Source of the DNA: Delphinus delphis
Taxonomy: Eukaryota; Chordata; Mammalia; Artiodactyla; Delphinidae
Reading direction: 5' to 3'
NCBI RefSeq assembly: GCF_949987515.2
Contig: NC_082684.1
Span: forward strand, 50,062,006 to 50,126,005
Length of the DNA: 64,000 nt
Made by a program: the position numbers and the translations under genes
The notes under the pieces: generated by a model
Databases searched by the model: none
The model's input: the letters and a program-made list of their open reading frames with translations, nothing else
What the model was told of the DNA's origin: nothing
Shown: positions 10,503 through 24,328 of the stretch, piece after piece
How the letters are laid out: the number at the start of each line of letters is the position of its first letter
How positions within the stretch are numbered: the stretch's first letter is position 1

Positions 10503-13049
10503 TATCGTGTAGTTTTAAACCTCAGAAGTGATTTGTTATCCAATCAAAATAGTATGTTTTAAAAATAAAGTTCATTTTTATATATTTTTTAGAGTAATAC
10601 CTGCTTATTATAGGAAATTTGCAAAATGCAGAAAAGTAAAGGTAAAGCACTCATTATGCCAGAGATTCTTTGTATTTACTTATTTCCTTCATCTTTTTCC
10701 ATGACATTTCTTTTTAACATTGTCGTGATTATACTCTGTACAGTTTCATATCCTTGCTTTTTTACTTTAATGAGTTTCTGAATGTTAAACACTATTTATA
10801 TGTAGTTTCAAAGCTCCATAGATTTCCATTTGGTGCATGTCTTATGGTTAATATTTTAAATGTTAATGAGGATTTGACCTAGGCTGGGGACATTTGGAAA
10901 GGGGCGAAGTGAGACGCATCTGCATTGATGGGCCTTGGCCAATAATGGGTATTGAGGGATGAGGGAAAGAGAAGAGTCAGATAGGATTAGCAAAGCACCT
11001 GATTGTATAAGAGGTGCTCTAAAAATAAATGGTTGAATAAGTGAATGGATCCACAGATTTCAAGTCTGGAGTCTTAAGACATTTTTGATAGCCAAGGGGT
11101 AGCGGGAATAATAGCTTATAACAATCTTTTTCATTAATACAGATTGCTGTTCTTCGTACTTACGTTTCCCATGTATATTTATGTTGCAACCATCACTGAT
11201 AGCTCATGACACTTTTATGCCTGAAGTATGAAGAATTAATGATACCAGGTTAAAAATCTTATTTTAAAATTCTGATTCGCAAAATATCTTTGAGGAAATA
11301 CTGTAAAAACTAAATTTCTACGGATCCTCTCTTAGAACCCTTTTTATGCAATTTGATATAGTTTTTGTAATTTTAATGACAGACTTTAAAACAGCTTTCC
11401 CCAGTCATATTTTAGAAATAAATAAAATACAAGTTAATTGGATACTTTTTCAAATTAAAGAATGTCATTTAAAAAAAGATTTGCACTTATTACGACAGTG
11501 ATACATGCTTGAGAAATTTCACTTAACATTAATTTATATCAGGGCAATAAGATTAATGTTTTACCTTTCAGAAAAAAACGGAACTTCTTTGCAGGGATCT
11601 CCTAAGTGGCAGGGAAGGATTAACAACCAATTATTAACCAAACAGAAAAGCCTAACAGCTGTCTTTTCCAGAAGAAAAACAATCTGAATATGAGACAATA
11701 GCTGGAAGTTTCTTGAATTCATCTTGAAAAGACTTGAAACTTCTTATATTTTCCAGATTTATGCTGGAGAGAGTTCAGGGAATTTGAATGAATGGAAAGG
11801 AGAAAGTAAGTTTGTGGGAGAGTAAGGATGTGCTGTAGACAGATTTATTTTCACAAGGTTTAAATTTCGATTTGTTACTAATGTAATCATAAAAAAGGTA
11901 TGAAAGAAAATAGTTTTGTAATGACTTGACGGTAGTAATTCCTGCCAATTAGTTATTACTTAGACTTTTAGGAAACGCCTTATCTCAGGGGTTAATTTCA
12001 TCTTACTGTATTTAGCAGAAGTACAAAAAACAAATTGTATAATATCTTAACGGGTTTTACGGCCTAGCACGTTCTACATTTAGCTGTGAAATTTGACCTT
12101 TAACATTTTGGCCTACAGGCGGTTACTGTATGTGCCAGAGGAAGGAATTCTGCTGTTAACAGGAAGTCTTTAGTTGGAATACTAAAGGCAGATTGAATTC
12201 CTTTGTTCTGCTCCTAAATAATTTAGTTCTATGCAATTGTAAGTAACAAACTTTTAACTTTTATTTTTAAAGACAGCTAAAGAAATCAAGTAATAAAGAT
12301 CAAATTAAAAAGTTCCAGGCCTTACCAAAAAAAAAAAAAAAATTACTGGAGTTGTGTTTGCTCCAGGAAATGCATAAGTATTAGTTAACCAGAATCTTCT
12401 TTTGAGGAAATGTTAATAATCCTTAGGAGCACAACTTTATTTGTAGTTATTTTGGAGAGGAGGAAAAAAAGCAGTTGGTTTAGTTTAATCCTTATATCTT
12501 TTTATCAGCATCTTGATTATAACATGGGCTGTAATGTTTAGTATTACCCTGGAGGTTGTAACCTTCATTAGAGTTCCATATTCTATTTTATTCTCTGTAG
12601 CCACTTCAACATTAGGAAACTAGAATTTTTGAGCTTGTCTCTAAGGACAGATCTTGTAGGTATCTGCCACTTTTGTATGACAGTAAGTTCTTTGGAGGCA
12701 TATCTAGTGAAAGCTTGGTGGAGAGACAAAGTAATACTTTATCTGTGTCTTTGGGAAATCATGTATGTAGCTTATTAATGTTCTAGTTTATTTTATGTAA
12801 GTGGAAGGTGCTTGTGCCATTAATTCCTGCAAATGGAAGTTATTTTGAAGATTATGAATGCCACTCATTCTTTTCTGGGACTAATAATTGAAATTATGGA
12901 AAACTATTTTTTCCCTTGTAGCTCAGAAACAAGTTCAGAATTATAGATTGCATTTTCTTTTATTAGTGGCAGTCATAATTTCTTTGAAGAATTACAGTTG
13001 ATCTTTTGGGGTAAGATTACGTGGTTGGTAATAAATTTGTCATTTGACC

Positions 13050-13215
13050 TTATATCATCTGTGTGGCCTTTGGTAAAATAACTTACTTGAACCTTTGTTT
13101 CCTCATCTGTAAATTGGTAATGATACCACTACCTCATAGCGCTGATTGAGTATGAAATAGTACATATGGAAAGGGCCAGGGACAGAGTAGACATTCATAA
13201 TTGTTAGTGCTCATG
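13050..13215 (+). mobile_element. MIR SINE
   Basis: Core MIR landmarks: 'tttgtttcctcatctgtaaa', 'tggtaatgataccactacct', then 'gggccagggacagagtagac'. Ancient, no terminal repeats left. Confidence 0.7.
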
Positions 13216-14880
13216 TTTTTTGTAAGGTATCATATGCTCTTGTATGCTTTTTCCAGATTTGGCATGTTTGGTTATTGAAGTTTCAGCTTTCTAACTGAAC
13301 TTAAGAGTGGAGGTCTGGTGTGTTAGAGCTTGATATAGCTTTTTTTTTTTTAAGTCTGCTAGACTTATTTTATTACTGATAATATTTTATGTTTTAGATT
13401 GGTGGTTTCCAGTCTTTTTGTACAGTACATTCATCTCTCACTAGTTTTATAGAATTATCCAAATAATAGTTTGAAAAAAATTTAGTGCACATGGCAGCTT
13501 CAGAAAGTGGGGGGGGGGGTGGTTTGTCATTGAAACTAAATAAACTGTCGTTGAAACTAACTAAAAAGGTTAGGAATCATGGTTTCACATGGCATTGGTA
13601 AAGCTGATGAGCCTATTTGGGACTTTGTGGACTTCATGGCTCCCTTATCAATAACTTGCAAGGTTTAGTTCCTGGACACAGAGGTTTTCCAGAGAGGTCT
13701 TTGTGTTTCCTCTAAACGTGAATTTCAAGTTTATCATGGTTTAAAATCTGGTGTTTGGTACCTACTATTGTTTACATGTAACAGTACATGTGTTTCTAGA
13801 TTTAGGCAAGTTCAGTATATGGAAATTTGGATTTGCTAAGCAGATGAATGAAATTGTCACAAACTCTCTAAGCCTGTACAGTTTTAAATTACTATAATAG
13901 TTTTTTGTTTTTAACGCTACATTTAGAAATCTGTGTGTTTCCAGGGGGACCTCTGTTGGGCCCGAATGTTATGGGTCTTATCAATAACTCAATACATTGA
14001 ATTGATTATAATTCTTTTAAAAAATTGCTATCCTTGGTTGTGGCTAGTACTACAACATTTTTAGTGATGGAAGTATGAGAAAGTATAAAGCCACTGCATG
14101 CTTGAACAGCATGATTTTAGTTATTTGCTATGTGTTTGTCTTTAGTACACTGGCTTATTTCTTTTGTCTTTAAATATTTTCTCTTTAAGTACTGAAGTTG
14201 CTTAAGCTACACTTACTAAATAAACGTTCAGTTGCAGGTGACAGAAGCCAAAGTCAGTTTCACCAAAAGACTTGTTAGCTTTGTTTTGTTTTATAGTCAC
14301 CATATGTTTTAGAAATGTATGCCTTTCTTCCCAAAAGGTACTGAGCAAGAGTGATTTTGTTTTCTTTCTTGCATTTTCCGTTCTGCCAGAGTACTTCATA
14401 GGTGGCGTTGTGTACATTCTATTGCATCAGTTCCAGACACACATAATGACTGATTTCTCTTTTTGTGATATTAAATTTGGTTATGGGATCAGAAGTCATA
14501 CCAATTCATCATCATGATGTTGTCCATCAGCTTTTCACCTATTGATTTGGAAGCCATTAATCATTATTGGCTAGATCCAGTATTGCTATTCATATAAGAC
14601 AGGATAAATGGTAGATCTTTTCCTTTACTTACTATTTTTCAGAATAGTCAGTTGATACCCTAACCACCTCCAGAGGTAACCAATGAGGTTTATTTTTTTA
14701 GTGTCTTTATGAACTCGAGGATTTAAAAAAAATTAAATACCAAGCTTTATTTGGATTTCACCAGCTTTTTCCTTAATACTCATTTTCTGTTACAGGATCC
14801 AGTGCAGAGTGCCACATTACATTTAGTTGTCATATTTCCTTAGTGTTCTTTGGTGTATGACAATTTCTTAGTCTTGTCTT

Positions 14881-15095
14881 TTTTCTTTTTTTTTTTTTTT
14901 TCTGCGGTACGCGGGCCTCTCACTGTTGTGGCCTCTCCCGTTGCGGAGCACAGGCTCCGGACGCGCAGGCTCAGCGGCCATGGCTCACAGGCCCAGCCGC
15001 TCCGCAGCATGTGGGATCTTCCCGGACTGGGGCACGAACCCGTGTCCCCTGCATCAGCAGGCGGATTCTTAACCATTGCGCCAGCAGGGAAGTCC
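14881..15095 (-). mobile_element. CHR-type SINE, short form
   Basis: Antisense copy with a T run of about 18 followed by the CpG-rich body ending 'cagcagggaagtcc'. CpGs are largely retained. Confidence 0.9.
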
Positions 15096-15859
15096 ATGGG
15101 GCAACATTTTTTTGAATGTTCTTTTTTAATCAACTTTGTACCTTTTTGCCCCTTTAATTTTTTTTATAGAATTGATGTTGTGCTGTCCTAATTATACATT
15201 ATTGAATAATTAGGGTTTTTCTCTGCCAGTTATTTGAAATTGGCTCCTGTGGTTGCGAGGGGTGTAAGGGGTTGTGTAGGGAAAAGGAAGAATTACCAGG
15301 GTAGTGTTTTGGGCTACTTGGTTTTGCGCAGTGCTGTGTTCTTATTTCCACTTCTTTCTTTACTGTTCTTCTAGCCCAGCTGCTTTTGGCAGTTTTTGTA
15401 TGTATATTAGATTTAGGGATTATACCTCTCTAATGTTTTTTTGAAGTCTAGTTGGTTTACAGTATTGTGTTAGTTTCAGGTGTACAGCATAGTAATTCAT
15501 TTTTTGCAGATTGTATTCCACTATAGGTTATTATAAGATACTGGGTATAATTCCCTGTGCTATACAGTAAATCCTTGTTGCTTATCTATTTTATATGTAA
15601 TAATTTGTAACCGTTAATCCCATACTCTTGATTTGTCCCTCCCTTCCCCTTTTGGTAACCGTAAGTTTGTTTTCTATGTCTGTGAGTCTGTTTCTGTTTT
15701 GTGTATAGACTCATTGTATTATTTTTTAGATTCTACAAATAAATGATATCATATAGTATTTGTCTTTGACTTATTTCACTAAGCATAATATTCTCTATCC
15801 ATATGTTGCTGCAAATGGCAATATTTCATTCTTTTTTAGAGCTGAGTAATATTCCATTG

Positions 15860-15928
15860 TGTGTGTATGTGTGTGTGTATATATGTGTGTGTATACATAT
15901 ATATATGTATACACACACATATATACAC
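15860..15928. repeat. Self-complementary TG/TA/CA tract in L1 3' region
   Basis: A (TG)n-rich left half, TATATA centre and CACACA right half form a long imperfect palindrome. Simple-repeat expansion within the L1 3' region. Confidence 0.7.
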
Positions 15929-18520
15929 CATATCTTCTTAAGCCAATCTGTTGATGGGCACTTGAGTTGATTCCATGTCAACTATTGTAAATAGTGCTGC
16001 TATGAACATTGGAGTGCATGTATCTTTTCGAGTTAGAGTTTTCCTCTTTTCCAGATATATGCCCAGGAGTGGAATTGCTGGATCATATGCAACTTTATTT
16101 TTAGTTTTTTAAGGAATCTTCATACTGTTTTCCATAGTGGCTGCACCAATTTACATGCTTACCAACAGTGTAGGAGGGTTCCCTCTTCTCCACACCCTCT
16201 CTGGCATTTATTACTTGTGGACTCTTTAATGATGGCCATTCTGATCAGTGTGAGGTGATGCCTCATTGTAGTTTTGATTTGCATTTCTCTAATAATTAGC
16301 AACATTGAGCATCTTTTCATGTGCCATCTGTATGTCTTCTTTGGAGAAATGTCTACTTAGGTCTTCTGCTCACTTTTTGATTGGGTTATTTGTTTTTTTA
16401 ACATTGACTTATGTAAGCTGTTTGTATATTTTGGATATTAACCCCTTGTTGGTTGCATTGTTTGCAAATATTTCCTCCCATTCCATTGGGTTGTCTTTTC
16501 ATTTTGTTTATGGTTTCCTTTGCTGTGCAAAAGCTTGTAAGTTTGATTCGGTCCCATTTATTTGTTTTTGTTTTTTTTTTTTGCCTTGGGGACTGATCTA
16601 AGAAAATACTGCTACGATTTATGTCAAAGAATGTTTTGCCTATGTCATCTTCTAGGAGTTTTATGGTGTTATGTCTTAAATTTAGGTCTTTAAACCATTT
16701 TGAGTTTATTTTTCTATATGGTGTGAAGGAATGTTTTAATTTCATTGTTTTACATGTAGTTGTCCAGCTTTCCCAGTGCTGCTTGTTGAAAGAGACTGTC
16801 TTTTCTCCATTGTATATCCTTACCTCCTTTGTCATAGAATAATTGACTGTAGGTGAGTAAGTTTATTTCTGGGCTTTCTATTCCATTCCGTTGATCTATG
16901 TGTGTCTTTTTGCACCAGTACCATGCTGTTTTGATTACTGTAGGTTTGAAGTATAGTCTGAAGGCTGGGAGACTGATACCTCCAGCTTTGTTCTTTTTCT
17001 CAATATTGCTTTGGCAACTCTGGGTCTTTTGTGGTTCCATATAAATTTTAAAATTATTTGTTCTCATTCTGTGAAAAATGTCATGGGTGTTTTGATAGGG
17101 ATTGCATTAAATCTACAGACTGCTTTGGTAGTATGGCCATTTTAACAATATTCTTCCAGTTTAAGAGCATGGAATATCTTTCCATTTCTTCAAATCCTCT
17201 TCAGTTTCCTTTATCAGTGTTTTGTAGTTTTCAGCATATAGGTCTTTAACCTCCTTGGTTAAGTTTATTCCTAGGTTTTTTTGTTTTTGTGTTTGTTTTT
17301 TTGGGGTGAGGTTTTAAATGGAATTGTTTTTATCTTTACTTTCTCTTTCTGATATTTCATTATTAGTGTATAGAAACGCAACAGATTTCTGTATATTAAT
17401 CTTGTATCCTGCTGCCTTGCTGAGATCGTTTATTTGTTCTAATAGTTTCTGTGCAGAGATTTTAGGGTTCTCTATATAGAATATCCTATCTGTGAATAGT
17501 GACAGTTTTACCTTTACCCTTCAATTTGGATACCTTTTATTTCTTTTTCTTGTCTGATTGCTGTGGCTAGGGCTTCCAATATTGTATTAAGTAGAAGCAG
17601 GGAGAGTGGGCATCCTTGTCTTGTTCCTGAATTTAGTGGAAGGGCTTTTAGCTCTTCACTGTTGAGTATTATGTTGGCCATGGGTTTGTCATAAGTGGCT
17701 TTTATTGTGTTGAGACATGTTCTCTCTATACCCACTTTGCTGAGTTTTTATCATAAATTGTTGTGGAATTTTGTCAATAGTTCTTTCTGCATCTGTTGAG
17801 ATGATGATATAGTTTATATTCTTCAACTTGTTAACGTGGTGTGTCACGTTGATTAATTTGCAGATATTGAACCATTCTTGCATCCCTGGGATAAATCTCA
17901 CCTGGTCATGATGTATGAGCCTTTTAATGTATTGTTGAATTTGATTTTTATATTTTGTTGAGCATTTTTGCATCTATGTTTATTAGTGATATTGGCTTGT
18001 AATTTTTTTGTGGTGTCTTTGGTTTTGGTATCAGGGTGATGCTGGTATTGTAGAATGATTTCATGATCATTCCTTCCTGTTCAATTTTTGGAATAGTTTG
18101 AGAAGGATAGGTGTTAACTCTTCTGTAAATGTTTGGTAGAGTTCTCTTGTGCAACTGTCTGGTCCTGGTCTTTTGTTTTTTGGGAGTATTTTTTATCAGT
18201 GATTCAGTTTCATTACTAGTAATTGGTCTGTTTGTATCTTCTATTGAATATTTCTTCCTGGTTCCATCTTGGGAAATCGTGCATTTCTAGGAATTTGTAC
18301 ATTTCTTCTAGGCTGTCCATTTTATTGATGTGTAATTATCCATATTAATCTATGATCCTTTGTATTTCTATGATATTTGATGTAACTTTTCCCTTTTTTT
18401 CCTGATTTTATTGACGTTAGCCCTCTCTCTTTTTCTCTTGATGAATCTGGCTAAAGATTTATCAATTTTTCTTACCTTTTCAAAGAACCAGCTCTTAGTT
18501 TCATTGATCTTTCCTATTGC

Positions 18521-18722
18521 TTTTTTTTTGCGATACGTGGGCCTCTCACTGCTGTGGCCTCTCCCGTTGCGGAGCGCAGGCTCTGGACACACAGTCTCAG
18601 CAGCCATGGCTCACGGGCCCAGCTGCTCCGTGGCATGTGGGATCCTCCTGGACCGGGGTAGGAACCCGTGTCCTCTGCATCGGCAGGTGGCCTCTCAACC
18701 ACTGCGCCACCAGGGAAGCCCG
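18521..18722 (-). mobile_element. CHR-type SINE nested in the L1 ORF2 remnant
   Basis: Antisense copy flanked by an 11-bp target-site duplication TTTCCTATTGC at 18510-18520 and 18723-18733. Both flanks are L1, so the SINE is the younger insertion. Confidence 0.93.
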
Positions 18723-20701
18723 TTTCCTATTGCCTTTTTAGTCTCTATTTCATTTATTTCTTCTCTGTCCTTTATGATTTCTTTCCTGTTAGTAACTTTG
18801 GGTTTTGTTCTTTTTTTCTAGTTCCTTTAGGCATAAGGTTAGATTGTTTATGTGAGATTTTTCTTGTTTCTTGAGGTAGTCTTGTATTGCTATAAACTTC
18901 CTTCCCTTCCTCTTTTGTTCTCTTCTCTTGTGATTTGATGACTAACTTTAGTGTTGTGTTTGGATTCCTTTTTCTTTTTTGTGTGTGTATCTATTGTAGA
19001 TTTTCGGTTTGTGGTTACTATGAGGTTTGATATAGCAGTCTATATATAAACAAGATTGTTTTAAGTTGCTGGTCTTTTAATGTCAAATGCATTTCTAATA
19101 CCCTGCATTTGTGTTCTCCTTTTCTCACAATTGCTGGTTTTGATATACTTGTATGTGAATGATTTTCTAGCTTTACTGTATGTTTGCCTTTACCCGTGAG
19201 CTTTTCCATTCATAATTTTCTTGTTTCTAGTTGTGGTCTTTTCTGCTTAGAGAAGTTCTTTTAGCATTTGTTGCAAAGCTGGTCTGGTGGTGCTGAACTC
19301 TCTTAGCTTTTGTTTGTCTGTAAAGCTTTTCATTTCTCCATCAAATTTGAATGAGAGCCTTCCTGGGTAGAGTATTCTTGGTTGTAGTTTCTTCTCTTTC
19401 ATCACTTTTAGTATATCATGCCACTTCATTTTGGCCTGCAAAGTTTCTGCTGAGGAATCAGCTGATAACATTATTGGAGTTCCCTTGTATGTTTTTTTTG
19501 TCACTTTTCTCTTGTTTTAATATTTTTTCTCTTTAATTTTTGTCAGTTTGATTACTGTGTGACTCCGTGTGTTCCTTCTTGGGTTTTTACTGCCTGGGAC
19601 TCTCTGTACTTCCTGGACTTCGGTGACTGTTTCCTTTCCCGTGTTAGGGAAGTTTTCATCTATTATCTCTTCAAATATTTTCTCAGGTCCTTTCTCTTCT
19701 CTTCTCCTTCTAGGACCCCTATAATGTGAAAGTTGGTGTATTTAATGTTGTCTCAGAGGTCTCTTAGACTGTCTTCTTTTCATTTTTGTTTTCTTTATTC
19801 TGTTCTGTGGCAGTGATTTCCACCATTCTGTCTTCCAGGTCACTTATCCATTCTTCTGCCTCAGTTATTCTTCTATTGGTTCCTTCTAGTGTTTTTTTTT
19901 CGTTTCAGTTATATATTGTTCATGTCTGTCTGTTCTTCAGTTTTTCTAGGTCTTTAGTAAACATTTCCTACATCTTCTCAATCCTTGCCTCCATTCTTTT
20001 TCCAAGATCTTGGATCACCTTCACTATCATTCTGAATTCTTTTTCCCGTAGGTTGGCTATCACCATTTCACTTAGTTGTTCTGCAGGTTTCATCTTGTTC
20101 CATCATCTGGGACCTAATCCTCTGCCATCTCCTTTTGTCTAACTTCCTGTGATTGCTGTTTCCTTTCCACAGGCTGCAGGATGGTAGTTCTTGCTTCTGC
20201 TGTCTGCCCTCTCATGGATGAGGCTGTCTAAGAGGCTTGTGCAGGCTTCCTGGTGGGAGGGGCTGGTTCCTGCCCAGTGGTGGGTGGAGCTGGGTCTTAT
20301 CCCTCTGGTGGGAAGGGCTGTGTGTGCTCAGGGAGACTTTTCAGCCACTTGTCTGCTAATGGGTGGGGCTGTGTTCCTGCCCTGTTGGATGTTTGGCCTG
20401 AGGTAACCCCAGCACTGGAGCCTACAGGCTGTAGGGTAGGGCTAATGGCAACCTCCAGGAGGGCTCACACCAATGCATACTCCCCGGATCTGCTGCTGCC
20501 AGTGTCTTTGTCCCTGCCATGAGCCACAGCCACCCGCCACCTCCGCAGGAGATCCTCCAGTACTAGGCAGGTAGGTCTGGCCCTGTCTCATATGGGGTCA
20601 CTGCTTTTTTCCCCTGGGTCCTGGTGAGCACGAGACTTTTTGTGTACTCTCCAAGAGTAGAGCTTCTGTTTCCCCCAGTCCTGTGGAAGTCCTGCGATCA
20701 A

Positions 20702-22625
20702 ACCCCTCTATGTCTTTTGGTTGGAGTGTTTAGTCCATTTACATTTATAGATATGTACTTATTGACATTTCTTAATTGTTTGGGGGGTTGTTTGTAGTTC
20801 CTTTTGTTCTCTTCTTATGTCATTTGATGACTATTTTTAGTGTTATATTTGGGTTCTTTTTCTTTTTTGTGTATTTATTATAGATTTTTGGTTTGTGGTT
20901 ACCATGAGGTTTATATATAGCCATCTATATGTGTGTGTGTATATATGTGGTTAAGTTGGTGATCTCTTAAGTTCAAATGCATTTTAACAACCCTGCATTT
21001 TTACCCCTCCCCCCGATATTTACCGGTTTTGTCATGTTTTACTTCTTTTTGGTTTGTGTATCCCTTAACTTCTTATTGTGGATATAGATGATTTTATTAC
21101 TTTTGTCTTTCAACCTTCCTAATAGCTTTATACTTGGTTTTCTGTTGGGCAGAGCCATGTCCCAGGGTCCCTGGATATAGGGCCCTGTGGGGTCCTGGAG
21201 CTGGTGTTGGCCTGCAGGTGGGTGGGGCTGGTTCCTTACACAGCTGTCGGCATGGTCCTGGCAGTCCTGGAGCTTGTGTTGGACCACTGGTTGGTGGGAC
21301 CAGATCCCAGGTTGGCTGCCTAAATTGGCTTAAGGTGTCCCAGATCTGGTTTTGGCCTGCTGGTGGATGGTGCCAGGGCCCAGGGGGTCCTGGGGCTGGT
21401 GCCATCCTGCTGGTGGGTGGGTTGGGTCCTGACAAGCCAGGCTGCAGGGCTGTGGTGGTCCTAGGGCTGATGTCTGCCTGCTGGCAGATGGGGCCGGGGC
21501 TCAGGGGATCCAGGGGCTGGTGCCCACCTACCAGTTGGTGAAACCAGGTTCTGGGACTAGTGCCAACTCACTGGTGAGCGGAGCTAGGTCCTGGGGTCTC
21601 TGACTACAGGGCCCTGGGGGTCCTAGAGTTGTTTGTCAGCTTGCTGGTGGGCAGGTTCAGGTCCCAGGGGGTTCTGAAGCCAGTGCCTGCCCACTCGTGG
21701 TTGGAGCCAGGTTCTGAGTTATCTGGCTGCGGGGTCCTGGGGATTGGACTAGTGCTGGTGCCCTGGTGTGTGGGTCTTGGTACTAGGCCGTCTGGTGAAC
21801 AGGGGCATATCCTGGAGTGGCTGCGGTCACAGGGGGTTTTAAGGCAGATGGCCTGCTGGTGAGTGGGGCTGTGTCCCAGCTGGGCTAATTGCTTGGCTTG
21901 ACCTGTTGTGTCCCAATACTGGTGCCCATAGGCTGGTGGGCAAGACCAGGTTCTGGTGCTAATAAGTTAGAGGGAGAATTCCAAAACAGTGCTTGCCAGC
22001 ACCCAGTGTCTTTGTGGTGGTAGAAGAAGCTCCCAAAATGTCTGCCACAAGTGTCTGTGTCCCCAGGGTCAGCTCCAGTTTCCTCCTGCCTCTCTGGGAG
22101 GCTCTCTAAGATTAGCAGGTGGGTCTGACCCAAGCTTCTTTAAAATTATTGCTTCTGCCCTGGGTCCCGGAGTGTGTGAGGTTTTGTGTGTGCCCTTTAA
22201 GAGTGGAGTCTTTATTTCTCACAGCCCTCCAGCTCTCCTGAAAGTGAGCCCTGCTGGCCTACAAAGACAAAGGTTCTGGGGGCTTGTCTTCCTGGACAAG
22301 GTCCTTCCTGGTGTAGGACCCCTGGGTTGGGGAGCCCAGTGTGGGACCTGGGCCCCCTTGCTTCTTGGGGAGAATCTCTACAGTTGTAATTATCCTCCTG
22401 TTTGTGGGTCGCCCACGTGGGGGTAAGGTTCTTGACCATACTGTTTCCACCTTTCCTGTAAGTCTTGTTGTGGTTCCTTCTTTGTATTTTTAGTTGTAGA
22501 AGATCTTTTCTGCTGGTTTCTAGTCTTTCTCATCAATAGTTCCTCTGTAAATAGTTGTAATTTTGGTGCGCCCAAGGGAAGAAGCAAGCTCAGGGTCTTC
22601 TTATTCCATCATCTTGACCACACCC
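20702..22625 (-). mobile_element. Second antisense L1 5' segment (ORF1 deleted)
   Basis: The right end, 'catcatcttgaccacaccc' at about 22605-22623, is the reverse of a typical L1 5' terminus. Leftward come a GC-rich 5'UTR with imperfect reiterations of a 'ggtgggtggggctggt'-like unit (21130-22200), then a spacer (about 20805-21080), then the start of ORF2 (about 20720, NVNGLNTPTKRH). ORF1 is absent. The spacer resembles 18916-19108, and 21990-22240 resembles 20490-20690, so this is a partial second copy in the same orientation. Confidence 0.7.
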
Positions 22626-22860
22626 ATTTCATTTCTTTCGTCATTGTTTTGTAGTTGTCAGCATACAGATCTCACAATTTTTTTTGTTAGATTGATGTGT
22701 AAATATTTAATTTTTGGGAGCTAAGTGGTATAACTTATTTTTAATTGTTGTTAGTATAGAGATATTAAATTGATTTTTGTATGTTGACTTTATACTGTGT
22801 TATCTTGGTAAACTTACTTAATAGTTTTATGGTACAGCCAGGTTATTTTTAAGAAATTAC
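22626..22860 (-). mobile_element. Older L1 ORF2 fragment
   Basis: 'cattgttttgtagttgtcag' and the following text resemble 17210-17450 of the neighbouring L1 but are more divergent. No ends seen. Confidence 0.5.
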
Positions 22861-23230
22861 AAACTGGGAATAGTTTTATAAGTTCATTTTTGCTGTTTTA
22901 GATGAAATGTCAAATCTTAAATCTTGAATGAGGTGAATTTTTCTGTTCCTCACTTTTTCTTAAGCAGTATACGTATAATATTTACTTATTAGCTTTGTTA
23001 GTAGTTAAATATTTGTATGGCCTGGTGATGGAAGCATCAACCAAAAAAGCCTGATTTCAAAGAGGGAGCCTAGTTTCTCTCTTCTTTTGTAATTAAATAA
23101 TAGTAACACTGGCTAGTTTTATGAAAAATTTTATTTGCAACAGTAAAATCATGATTTTTTTTAACAGGAAGAGTACGATTGGGATAGTTAATTTTGTAAG
23201 TGTTTTTCATATGGCATATTTTTTGGCTAT

Positions 23231-23558
23231 TGCGGCGAGCCGCCTCCGACCAGCAGAATGACGAGTCGCCACACGCAAGATTCTTCTCGTATCACACTTT
23301 ATTGGAGCACAGCTTGGTTAAAGAAAAGATGGAAGGAAGACACCGCAATCCTATAGCAGTCTGCTTATATAGGGATTAAGAACATGTGTCGCTCTGTGAT
23401 TGGCTTTTGCCGATGGTGCGACTTGTGAGCCAGCATCGGATAGGTCGCTACTTTAAAACCTCATTAGTATACTTAGCGCAAGCGCAGTGGCCACAGGAAG
23501 GATGATTCAGCTTACTTCAGCTTCCTGCTGCGTGGCAGTTAGCTGACCGCGCCCTACA
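23231..23558 (-). mobile_element. Solo endogenous-retrovirus LTR (probable ERV2/betaretrovirus-like)
   Basis: A 328-bp element on the - strand that starts TGTAGGG and ends CGCCGCA, flanked by a perfect 6-bp duplication GGCTAT (23225-23230 and 23559-23564). On the coding orientation it shows a CCAAT box (reverse ATTGG, 23399-23403), a TATA box TATATAA (reverse 23365-23371) and AATAAA (reverse 23298-23303) in the expected U3-R-U5 order. CpGs are well preserved, suggesting youth. No internal retroviral sequence remains. The 6-bp duplication suits class II ERVs; family assignment is inference. Confidence 0.85.
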
Positions 23559-23566
23559 GGCTATGA

Positions 23567-23878
<312 letters not shown>

Positions 23879-24328
23879 TAGACTATCAACTTTATCTTAA
23901 CTCTTTGTTTTGAAATTGTCTAAAGTTAGATTTTGAACTCATATTTTCATCAGAGAAAGATGTCCTGAAGTTTGATTTGAAAACTTTATTTTTCACAGCT
24001 TATGAGATTTTTTCCTCTGGACTTATATTTAGTAATGAATGACTTTAATAATTAAAAAACAACTTTTAAACAAACCTCAAAAACAGGATCAATATTCTTA
24101 TGATCAGATTCTGCTTTAATATGCCAGAATGCTTTTGTTAAAGATACCCAGAAATTAAAGTAAATAAATAGAATATCTGCCTCTTTACATTTAAATTTCT
24201 ATAAAAAATACACATCTACCTTCTAATGTGTCAGAATATATTTTGAATTTTGTTTTGCTGATTTTATTCAATTTACAGATATTTTATGTTTTTTAACTGT
24301 TGCCACACAAGAAAGTGAAGATTATCTA

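Larger units (their letters stand above)
15437..20700 (-). mobile_element. Antisense L1, 5'UTR to 3' end, endonuclease-deleted and inactive
   Basis: Read on the - strand the order is 5'UTR (20690-20165), ORF1 (about 20140-19247), spacer, ORF2 and 3'UTR ending at 15437. ORF1 shows the C-terminal block LQPRILYPGRLSFKFDGEMK and KQKLREFSTTRPALQ; ORF2 shows the reverse-transcriptase block [12 protein letters not shown] near 17600. The region encoding the ORF2 endonuclease is missing: the spacer passes directly to ORF2 after the endonuclease at about 18900. The catalytic FADD box is changed to FTDR (about 17490). Many stops and frameshifts are present. A SINE splits it at 18521. Confidence 0.85.

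Noticed and set aside
16398..18154. Reverse-transcriptase and other ORFs as a possible active gene
   Set aside because: L1 ORF2 remnant with stops, lost endonuclease and a broken FADD motif.
20191..22587. Cluster of Gly/Trp/Cys-rich ORFs in a GC-rich block, possibly a gene or CpG island
   Set aside because: The block is the antisense 5'UTR of L1, with reiterated GGTGGG units, and is bordered by L1 ORF1 and the L1 5' end.
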